From positions 1-24,976 of the forward strand of contig JAJYOT010000026.1 of NCBI GenBank assembly GCA_021796015.1: a stretch of DNA of 24,976 bases. Direction: 5' to 3'. A program made the translations under genes and the position numbers. Positions 15,510 through 22,055 of this stretch are shown piece by piece. The stretch is from a bacterium (GTDB lineage: Bacteria > Elusimicrobiota > Elusimicrobia > UBA1565 > UBA9628). Below the pieces are notes generated by a model, which saw only the letters and a list, made by a program, of their open reading frames with translations, was not told the origin of the DNA and did no database searches. Numbering within the stretch: the stretch's first letter is position 1; each line of letters begins with the position of its first letter.

Positions 15510-16136
15510 TTAGGTTCCGAAAATTCGGTCTCCCGCGTCTCCTAAGCCTGGAACAATGTAACCGGACTTGTTGAGGATGGGATCGATGACGGCGGTGTAA
15601 ATGGGCACATCTGGATGGGCCTCTTGAACGCGCTTAATTCCCGCCTTGCAAGATAAAAGAGTCAAAAGGAAAATTTGCCGCGCTCCGTCGGTCTTAAGAA
15701 TTTGAATGGCCTCTGTTGCCGAACCGCCGGTCGCCAGCATCGGGTCGCAAAGTAAAACGAAGGATTCTGAGATTTGTTTAGGGAGCCGAACGTAATAACG
15801 TACGGGGTTTAAGGATTCCTCGTTTCGGTAAAGCCCGATATGCCCGATTTGAGCGTTGGGAACGATTTGGCTGACGCCGTCCACCATCCCGAGTCCGGCG
15901 CGCAAAATGGCGATGAGGGCGATTTCTTGATCGATAAATTCCGCCGGGGCGCTTTTAAGCGGCGTTTGGACCAAGGACCTTCTGGTTCTTAAGCCTTTAA
16001 AAATATCGTAGGCCATTAAGGCTGAAATTTCGCCCAGGATGCGGCGAAAATCCTCGGGACGAGTTCTTTTATCTCTCAAGGTCGAGAGTTTGTCTTGAAC
16101 GAGCGGGTGATCGGAGACGTTGACTTTCGCGGGCAT
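15510..16136 (-). CDS. upp: Uracil phosphoribosyltransferase
   Basis: The 208-residue enzyme makes UMP from uracil and PRPP. The PRPP loop is DPMLATGGS starting at D131. The C-terminal GYIVPGLGDAGDRIFGT is the uracil-binding hallmark of Upp, and the length is standard. It is the last gene of a minus-strand salvage operon, starting 2 bases after the pyrimidine-nucleoside phosphorylase stop, so the uracil freed by that enzyme can be reused directly. Its 3' end converges with the FNR-like gene across a 19-base gap, in which I see no terminator. Confidence 0.96.
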   Translation of the reverse strand: MPAKVNVSDHPLVQDKLSTLRDKRTRPEDFRRILGEISALMAYDIFKGLRTRRSLVQTPLKSAPAEFIDQEIALIAILRAGLGMVDGVSQIVPNAQIGHIGLYRNEESLNPVRYYVRLPKQISESFVLLCDPMLATGGSATEAIQILKTDGARQIFLLTLLSCKAGIKRVQEAHPDVPIYTAVIDPILNKSGYIVPGLGDAGDRIFGT

Positions 16137-16138
16137 TT

Positions 16139-17449
16139 TTAAACTCCTAATATTTTGATGACGATCGGCTTTTCTTTCACTGTCTTAGAAGAAATGAAAA
16201 AACCTTCCTGAAAGCGAGTCAGCGCTCTTTTGATTTTTTGCTCATCTTCAGCGTAGAAGGCGGCGACGGCTTCTCCAATTTTGACGGGGCTCCCGGCTTT
16301 TTTAAAAAAGACGATTCCCGCGCCGGGGTCAACGGCGTCTTCCGCCTGGTTTCGTCCCGCGCCCAATAAAATAGCCGCTTCGCCTGTTTTCCGGGCGTCT
16401 ATGTGGGAAATAACGCCTGATTTCGCGGTTTTAAAAGTAAACATTTTTTTGGAGATGGGAAGAAGGGAAGGGTTCTTTAAGACGCGCGCGTCTCCGCCTT
16501 GGTGGCGAACGATTTCTTCCATGCGCTTAAGAGCTTTTCCGTTTTTAAGAAGTTTTTCCAAAATTTCTCGGCCCTCATCGGCGTTTCTGGACAGGCGCGC
16601 GATTTTAAGAGCCCAGCCGCCCAAAGCGAGCGTGCATTCGACAAAATCCCGGGCCGAGAAATCGCCGTTGAGAACTTGGACGGCTTGTTTAACCTCAAGC
16701 GCATTTCCTACCGCGCATCCCAAGGGCTCTTCCATCGCGGTCAAGACGGCGACCGCTTTGAGTTTAAGGCGGCGACTGGTTCGAATGAGGGCCTCAGCCA
16801 AGTCTTCGGCCTCTTGGGCGGTTCTAAAAATGGCTCCACTTCCCACTTTGATATCCAAGACCAGACCGTCCAAATCTTCCGCCATTTTTTTAGAGAGAAT
16901 GCTTGAGACAATAAGCGGCAAAGAATCAACCGTGGAGGTCGCGTCCCGGAGTTGATAAAGTTTTCGATCGGCGGGAGCGATATCTTGATTTTGGCCGAAA
17001 AGGCAAACTCCAATTTTTCTGATTTGAGATTCAATTTCCCGTTTTGAAAACCGGACGCGAAAGCCGGGAATGGATTCGAGCTTATCCAGGGTCCCGCCGG
17101 TGTGACCAAGACCTCTTCCCGACATCATCGGAATAAGCAGGCCCGCTTCGGCTAAAAGCGGGGCTAAAACGAGAGAAACCCCGTCTCCTACTCCGCCGGT
17201 CGAATGTTTATCGATTTTGGGGCGCTTAAGACTTTTTAAATTGAGAGTTTCTCCGGAAGAAGCCATGTTGCGGGTTAGTTCCGCGATTTCATCTTCCTTC
17301 ATTTTTTGCCAGCGCACCGCCATCAGCCAGGCGGTGAGCTGGTAGTCGGGAACGGAACCGTTGGCGGCGGCTTCGGCGATAAAACGAAGTTCCTCGGGGG
17401 CGTGGGCTTGTCCTAATTTCTTTTTTTCGATGAGGTCAATGAACCGCAA
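16139..17449 (-). CDS. Pyrimidine-nucleoside (thymidine) phosphorylase
   Basis: The protein (436 residues) belongs to the DeoA/Pdp family, which splits thymidine or uridine with phosphate to the free base and (deoxy)ribose 1-phosphate. The phosphate and substrate motifs KHSTGGVGDG (81-90) and SGRGLGHTGGTLDK (110-123) are intact, and a C-terminal DAR-KTGEAAILLGAGR segment is typical. The start overlaps the purine nucleoside phosphorylase gene by 14 bases. Whether it prefers thymidine or accepts uridine too cannot be told by eye, so deoA or pdp is left open. Confidence 0.93.
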   Translation of the reverse strand: MRFIDLIEKKKLGQAHAPEELRFIAEAAANGSVPDYQLTAWLMAVRWQKMKEDEIAELTRNMASSGETLNLKSLKRPKIDKHSTGGVGDGVSLVLAPLLAEAGLLIPMMSGRGLGHTGGTLDKLESIPGFRVRFSKREIESQIRKIGVCLFGQNQDIAPADRKLYQLRDATSTVDSLPLIVSSILSKKMAEDLDGLVLDIKVGSGAIFRTAQEAEDLAEALIRTSRRLKLKAVAVLTAMEEPLGCAVGNALEVKQAVQVLNGDFSARDFVECTLALGGWALKIARLSRNADEGREILEKLLKNGKALKRMEEIVRHQGGDARVLKNPSLLPISKKMFTFKTAKSGVISHIDARKTGEAAILLGAGRNQAEDAVDPGAGIVFFKKAGSPVKIGEAVAAFYAEDEQKIKRALTRFQEGFFISSKTVKEKPIVIKILGV

Positions 17450-18263
17450 TCAAATCTCCCAGGACTTTACCGATGGAACTGGAAACTTTTTCGCCTAGAG
17501 ACAAAACTTCTTCGTGGCTGAGAAGAGCGCCCTTAAGGCCGCTCCCCATGTTCGAAACCCAGGTTAGGGCCGCGGTTTTTATTCCTATTTGAGCGGAGGC
17601 GATCACTTCCGGAACCACCGACATTCCCACGACGTCTCCGCCCAGTTTCCTAAACGCGCGAATTTCAGCGGGAGTTTCATAGGAAGGGCCTGAGACCGCG
17701 ACATAAACCCCCATGTGCGCGCGGATCTTAAGCTTGCGGCAGACAGACAAAGCGGTCTTGGTCATTTGAGGATCGTAGGCATGACTTAAATCGGGGAACA
17801 TCGTTCCAAATTCCGGACTAATAAGGCCGCGGAGGGGATTTTGTCCCATGAGATTGAGATGGTCTTTAATGACGACAATCTGCCCGGGTTTTAATTTTGT
17901 ATGGAGAGCCCCCACGGCGGCGGTGATGAGAAGAGAATGGACGCCCAAGGTTTTGAGAACCCGAAGGGGGAAGGTTACCTCGGATAAATCGTGCCCCTCA
18001 TAATAATGAAGGCGTCCCTGCATGAGAACAAGCGCCTGTCCGCGATATTCTCCAAACACCAATTTCCCCAGGTGTCCGGCGACATGGGTTTTGGGAAAGC
18101 CTGGAATATCTTGATAGGGAATTTCGCGCCTTTGGGATAATTCCGGCATCGCTTTGGAAAGCCCGCTGCCCAAGATGATTCCCATGTGCGGCTTAAGGTT
18201 GACTTGTTTGCGGATAAACCGAGAGGACTCTTCAATCATCTCCAGGTAAATTCGGGTGTTCAT
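17436..18263 (-). CDS. Purine nucleoside phosphorylase (trimeric PNP family)
   Basis: The 275-residue protein has the trimeric PNP layout: GIILGSGL at 28-35 (phosphate loop), GRLHYYEGH at 83-91, the GPSYETPAEIR segment with the purine-contacting glutamate, GDVVGMSVVPEV, and WVSNMGSG with the asparagine that contacts the base. It phosphorolyses inosine and guanosine or their deoxy forms. The usual NAAGG loop reads TAAVGAL here, which leans towards the related MTAP loop, but the other motifs favour PNP. It is first in a three-gene salvage operon. The predicted -10 lies about 10 bases upstream, with no Shine-Dalgarno site. Confidence 0.9.
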   Translation of the reverse strand: MNTRIYLEMIEESSRFIRKQVNLKPHMGIILGSGLSKAMPELSQRREIPYQDIPGFPKTHVAGHLGKLVFGEYRGQALVLMQGRLHYYEGHDLSEVTFPLRVLKTLGVHSLLITAAVGALHTKLKPGQIVVIKDHLNLMGQNPLRGLISPEFGTMFPDLSHAYDPQMTKTALSVCRKLKIRAHMGVYVAVSGPSYETPAEIRAFRKLGGDVVGMSVVPEVIASAQIGIKTAALTWVSNMGSGLKGALLSHEEVLSLGEKVSSSIGKVLGDLIAVH

Positions 18264-18273
18264 CTAGTCTTGA

Positions 18274-18282
18274 ATTTTAGCA
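18274..18282 (-). promoter_or_regulatory. Extended -10 promoter of the nucleoside salvage operon
   Basis: Minus-strand TGC followed by TAAAAT (18279-18274) fits an extended -10. The expected start near 18267 would leave only a 4-base leader (CTAG) before the ATG at 18263. No recognisable -35 is present. Confidence 0.45.
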
Positions 18283-18339
18283 CATCCATGGAGGGGCGCG
18301 CCGTTTTCCGAAGAGAGGTTTTGCGGAAAATTTCAGCGA

Positions 18340-18356
18340 GCGGAATTTTCTTCCGC
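18340..18356 (-). terminator. Possible terminator hairpin after the LOG-family gene
   Basis: GCGGAA and TTCCGC form a perfect 6-bp stem with a 5-base loop, 10 bases after the LOG-family stop (18366). It is followed only by a short T-containing stretch, so termination strength is doubtful. A second 7-bp inverted repeat (TTTTCCG/CGGAAAA) lies at 18304-18330. Confidence 0.3.
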
Positions 18357-18365
18357 GGTCAAGGC

Positions 18366-19625
18366 CTAAGGCCGAGAGTCCACGCCGCGTTCCGGGGAAG
18401 GTGTCAGCGGCGCGGGCGCGGTCAAAGCGGCCCAGGCCTCATCGGCCGTGTCAACAATTTTGAAAAGAGAAAGATCTCGGGGCGAGATGACGCCCATTTT
18501 TGAAAAATTCTCGAAATTGAGAATCTGTTTCCAATATTTTTTCCCCACTAAGACGATGGGGACGCGCGGGATTTTCCCGGTTTGAATCAAGGTCAAGGTC
18601 TCGAAAAGCTCATCCATCGTTCCAAAACCGCCGGGGAAAAACGCGAGGGCCACCGCGCCGCGCCGGAGATTCATTTTCCTTGGGGCAAAATCGTCATAGA
18701 GAAAATTAAGTCCTTGGGTGATGTAGGGGTTAGACGCTTCTTCATGGGGAAGGCGTATGGTGTGGCCGATGGAGGTTCCGCCCGCCTCATAGGCCCCGCG
18801 ATTGGCCGCCTCCATGATGCCGGGGCCGCCTCCGGTGGCAACCGCTATTTTTCCGCCGCTTTCCCTGGCGACGATTTGGCCGAACCGATAGGCTTCCTCG
18901 TAGTATTTAGACATTTGTAAGTTTTGCCGGGCCAATTTTAGCGCTTCTTGAACGTTTTTATCGTCAGGGTTTAGGCGCGCCAAAGCCAAAGTTTTTTTGT
19001 GTTCGGCGAGAGCTTTTTGTCGAGGCAGGAGACGCGCGCTGCCGAAAATGGTAATCGATGCGGCGACCCCTTGTTTATTGATTTCCTTCGGCGCTTCTTC
19101 AATCTCACGGGCAAATCTTTCGCCTTCGCCGATATCCGCGACCGGAAAGGTTTTGGCGCCGTCCATTAGATGCGAGAGAGCCCCCAAGGCGTTGGATTCT
19201 TTTAAAGAATGGGCAAATGGCGCGAGGGTCTTTGCGACTTTTTTCTCGGACTTTTTAAAGTTTTGTTTGGCCTGAACGGAAAGGCTTGGGTTCAGCGGAG
19301 TTTTTTCATTCTGCGCTTCTTGGAGCGTTCGAGTTGTCTCCGCCCTGAAGGCTTTTTGCTTTGTTTGAACGACAGGCAAGGTTCTGGACAGTTCCTTTTC
19401 GGCGGGGGAAAATGGTTCTTCCAAGAGATCGGTATCGCCAATGGGCGAGTCCGGAATATTCAATGAATTTTGCGGGATTGCGAACGGGATGGCTACCGGC
19501 GCGATTTCACCTAGGGCTTCGCGGGTTTGAGAGGCTTCCTGTAGGGCCCAAACGCGGGGCGCGGCCAAAAGCGCGACGATAAAAAACGCCCAAATTTTAT
19601 AGGGAAGAGAAGTTTTTGTTTGCAT
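18366..19625 (-). CDS. Exported LOG-family (TIGR00730-like) Rossmann protein with a long N-terminal extension
   Basis: The 419-residue protein has a hydrophobic signal or anchor segment (about residues 9-28, ending VWAL), a proline- and glutamine-rich linker to about 160, and then a LOG/lysine-decarboxylase-like Rossmann domain. Both hallmarks are present: GGGPGIMEA at 265-273 and PGGFGTMDE at 331-339. Cytosolic members hydrolyse nucleoside 5'-monophosphates to the base plus ribose 5-phosphate. An N-terminal export signal is unusual for that role and suggests a periplasmic location or a membrane anchor. It lies just upstream of the nucleoside salvage operon on the same strand, 102 bases apart, so a link to nucleotide turnover is possible but inferred. 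No Shine-Dalgarno site is seen. Confidence 0.8.
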   Translation of the reverse strand: MQTKTSLPYKIWAFFIVALLAAPRVWALQEASQTREALGEIAPVAIPFAIPQNSLNIPDSPIGDTDLLEEPFSPAEKELSRTLPVVQTKQKAFRAETTRTLQEAQNEKTPLNPSLSVQAKQNFKKSEKKVAKTLAPFAHSLKESNALGALSHLMDGAKTFPVADIGEGERFAREIEEAPKEINKQGVAASITIFGSARLLPRQKALAEHKKTLALARLNPDDKNVQEALKLARQNLQMSKYYEEAYRFGQIVARESGGKIAVATGGGPGIMEAANRGAYEAGGTSIGHTIRLPHEEASNPYITQGLNFLYDDFAPRKMNLRRGAVALAFFPGGFGTMDELFETLTLIQTGKIPRVPIVLVGKKYWKQILNFENFSKMGVISPRDLSLFKIVDTADEAWAALTAPAPLTPSPERGVDSRP

Positions 19626-19631
19626 GATATT

Positions 19632-19637
19632 AGGATA
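19632..19637 (-). promoter_or_regulatory. -10 element of the LOG-family gene, placed for a leaderless start
   Basis: Minus-strand TATCCT at 19637-19632 is followed by exactly 6 bases and the ATG at 19625. No good -35 is visible. Confidence 0.3.
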
Positions 19638-19660
19638 ATGCGGACGGTGAAGATTCGCCT

Positions 19661-19703
19661 GGGCCTAAAGGCCTAGGCCTTTTCCGGCAAAGGGCCTAGG
19701 CCC
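19661..19703. terminator. Paired perfect palindromes, probable terminator of the bcs operon
   Basis: A 16-bp perfect palindrome (19667-19682, centred on CCTAGG) and a 12-bp perfect palindrome (19692-19703, same centre) lie 9 bases apart. The two can also pair with each other as a 12-bp stem with one bulge and a 6-base loop (19671-19701). The element lies 32 bases after the stop of the last bcs-cluster gene. The T run is short, so it may end transcription weakly or serve another role. Confidence 0.45.
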
Positions 19704-19734
19704 GGGGTCTTTAATTCGATAAAGAGAGGTATTC

Positions 19735-20499
19735 TTAAAATATTTTGGTTAAATCTCGACCGAAATAGACAGACAGATAGATTTGCGGTCCATCAACATA
19801 TTCTGAAATATTGGGATAACGTTCCCAGTCATATTCTATGTAAAGATTCACGGGCCCTCGGCTTAGCTCCACTCCTAATGCGGGGCCTAGTTCATTGTAA
19901 TAGGTGTCGTTTCGACTGCGCTCAAACCAACGAAAAATACCGTAAGTGTCGAAAATAACATTGCCCGGAAGCTTGAACCAGTCTATGCCCTGCTGAAACC
20001 AACCCATGGTTCCTAGGCCCTCTATGGCATTGGCGTCATATTGGACGCGTCCCCATGTGGAAAACGGCGCTCCAAGGGCTTTCCCGGAAAGGGCGTTAGG
20101 TAATCCTAAATCCAGGATTTTATACCAAGTGCCAAATAGTTGTGGATCCCGAACGTATTGGCCTAGGGCTGGGAATGTTTCCCAGTAATATTGAGCTCCA
20201 AGACTAAAAGCTCCACGGGAAAACATGGCTCCGAGATAAGGCCCATTCTGATTGAAATAAGTTTGATTATCCGAACGAGCCATCCAATAATAACCGCCAA
20301 AAGTATCAAACACAATATCTCCTGGAAGCTTAAACCAGTCAACGCCTTGTTGAAGCCAACCCATGGACATGTTTCCTTGAACCTTATTGAAGTCAGTTGA
20401 GAACTCATCCCAGTTAGTTGTGGGATAGCCTAAGGGTTGCCAGGCGCGAGCCCCGGAGGCAAAAAAAAGTAGAGGCAGAATTAACGCCGTACGTTTCAT
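19735..20499 (-). CDS. Exported protein built of two tandem aromatic-rich repeats, cellulose operon
   Basis: I chose the ATG at 20499, which overlaps the bcsG stop by 4 bases and starts a clear signal peptide ending GARA (about 19 residues). The mature part (254 residues in total) is an internal duplication: residues 24-122 and 143-241 align without gaps at an offset of 119. About 40 of the 77 positions from 46 onward are identical, including GW-QQG-DWFKLPG and the later SRG and YV--PQ positions. It is rich in Trp, Tyr and Phe with alternating polar residues, like outer-membrane beta strands or carbohydrate-binding surfaces. I do not recognise the family. Coupling to bcsG suggests a role in export, anchoring or binding of the modified glucan. 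Confidence 0.75.
   Translation of the reverse strand: MKRTALILPLLFFASGARAWQPLGYPTTNWDEFSTDFNKVQGNMSMGWLQQGVDWFKLPGDIVFDTFGGYYWMARSDNQTYFNQNGPYLGAMFSRGAFSLGAQYYWETFPALGQYVRDPQLFGTWYKILDLGLPNALSGKALGAPFSTWGRVQYDANAIEGLGTMGWFQQGIDWFKLPGNVIFDTYGIFRWFERSRNDTYYNELGPALGVELSRGPVNLYIEYDWERYPNISEYVDGPQIYLSVYFGRDLTKIF
19777..20073 (-). repeat. Second copy of the internal protein duplication
   Basis: Encodes residues 143-241 of the exported protein. The DNA has diverged at third codon positions from the first copy, so the duplication is old and maintained by selection on the protein. Confidence 0.7.
20134..20430 (-). repeat. First copy of the internal protein duplication
   Basis: Encodes residues 24-122 of the same protein. 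Both copies keep the MGW-QQG-DWFKLPG core and the spacing to the GP-LG, SRG and YV--PQ positions. Confidence 0.7.
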
Positions 20500-22055
20500 G
20501 GGATTTCCCCTTTGGCTGGAACATCGGCATGATCTAATGGGCGCCATTTTCCGTCTTTGTTTAGGAGGTAGTATCGGCCTTTATCCTTGAAAACTTTCCA
20601 ATTTTGAGTTTCAGATAAGTATTCTGTTGTGGGTAAGGTTTGGACCTCGGTTGCCAAAGCTCCAGGCTGTGAGACCATCTGCGGATTAGAAATAATATCT
20701 GAGAGGAGTTTGGCTAGAGCGAGATAGCTTGACGGAGCCGAAACGATTATTTTTTTGGGCGCATTCTTGAACAGAGGACCGATAAAACGTATCGCGACGG
20801 GCACTTCAGTGATGCGCGGAAGGGGAATATCACGGAGCTGAGCGGCTTGAATGACGCTTCCACGTAATGCTGCGCCATGCTCGGAAACAATGACTACAAC
20901 TGAGTTCCGTCCGTCGCCGGCGAGGTCGCCCTCAAAAGAGATGAGGTCTTGTTTGAGTGAGGAGAAGGCTTGGATGTATTCATCAACCAGTGATTCTTTC
21001 CACCAGTCGGGAATGTCTTTATGTCCACCCGTATGAAGCGTGATGGTGTTGTAAAACAGCGCGGCGCGGGCTTCGGCATTTTTTTGTCGTTTGGCAAGCC
21101 AGCGATCAAGCACCGGTTTGTTTGCGTAGACCGGTTGATTGTCAAAGCTGAGCATTTGGATGGGTAGACCGTTAATTTTACCGGGCCAATTGAGATCGGC
21201 GAATTTTTTAAGTTCGGCGGCCATTCCATAGTAAGCGGGATCGGTATCAAGCTGCGCATAGGTTCTATACCCTGCACGACGTAGTTGTGTCCATAAATCG
21301 CATTGAGAGGGCCAAGTGTGATAGAGCGCGTTGTGAGAAACTTGACCGCAGGGGGCGCGGGAAAGCCTGAGAGCCGCGGGCGTGCTATAAGAGGTCGCCG
21401 AATTAAAGTCGGTGAATAAAATGTTCGCGTTGTCTAAAAACAACGGGTTCGTGTCATGAATTACGTTTAAGTCATCCCAAGCCAGTGAACAGATATGGAT
21501 AAAAATAATATCAAAAGGCGGTTTTTGATCGGTTTTGACTGGGAAGGGAATTTGCTTTTGAGCTTGTTGGGCGTAAAAATGCTCCAGATCGATAGAGATT
21601 CCGTTGTTTCCTAGGCGGAGAGATTCAACAAAGACTAACATAAGCGTTAGAAAAACAATAGGAGTTGGGTGAATCTTTTTTTTTGCCATGAAAATAAAAA
21701 CGAGAATGAGAATCGCGAACGCCAAAAAGTTCGTCTCTTGCGTGGCAAACCATTTTGTTAGAAATTGTCCGGAGAAACCATTGAAGATTAAATTTTTGTT
21801 CGCGAGTAAGAATTTCATTGAATAGATAAATGGAGGTAGATAAGAATCGTACCATAACAGGGCGATTCCCAATGGTACAGCGAGACATTGACGCACAACT
21901 ATGGATTTTTTGATTTTCCCTTGATCGCTAACCGGAGCGTAGGGCATGGCTAGGACTAGAAGAGCGAGGTTGGGCCAGAAAGAGATAGCGATGACCCCCT
22001 TGAAGTCAAGCCATAGCTTGATTGTAAAATAGGCTGCCCATAACCATCCAATCAT
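20496..22055 (-). CDS. bcsG: Cellulose phosphoethanolamine transferase BcsG
   Basis: The 519-residue protein has several N-terminal membrane segments (to about residue 150) and a periplasmic alkaline-phosphatase-like domain. It follows E. coli BcsG closely: C189 in FIHICSLAWDD matches zinc ligand C243, S224 in NSATSYSTPAALRL matches the nucleophile S278, H341 matches H396, and E392/H393 in SEHGAALRG match E442/H443. BcsG moves phosphoethanolamine from phosphatidylethanolamine to glucose units of nascent cellulose. The start overlaps the bcsA stop (ATGA). It is a little shorter than the E. coli protein (559). Intact catalytic residues argue for activity. Substrate cellulose is inferred from the neighbour bcsA. 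Confidence 0.92.
   Translation of the reverse strand: MIGWLWAAYFTIKLWLDFKGVIAISFWPNLALLVLAMPYAPVSDQGKIKKSIVVRQCLAVPLGIALLWYDSYLPPFIYSMKFLLANKNLIFNGFSGQFLTKWFATQETNFLAFAILILVFIFMAKKKIHPTPIVFLTLMLVFVESLRLGNNGISIDLEHFYAQQAQKQIPFPVKTDQKPPFDIIFIHICSLAWDDLNVIHDTNPLFLDNANILFTDFNSATSYSTPAALRLSRAPCGQVSHNALYHTWPSQCDLWTQLRRAGYRTYAQLDTDPAYYGMAAELKKFADLNWPGKINGLPIQMLSFDNQPVYANKPVLDRWLAKRQKNAEARAALFYNTITLHTGGHKDIPDWWKESLVDEYIQAFSSLKQDLISFEGDLAGDGRNSVVVIVSEHGAALRGSVIQAAQLRDIPLPRITEVPVAIRFIGPLFKNAPKKIIVSAPSSYLALAKLLSDIISNPQMVSQPGALATEVQTLPTTEYLSETQNWKVFKDKGRYYLLNKDGKWRPLDHADVPAKGEIP

Noticed and set aside
16281..16955. 224-codon plus-strand open frame opposite the pyrimidine nucleoside phosphorylase
   Set aside because: Serine- and arginine-rich composition with no domain; a shadow of the real gene.
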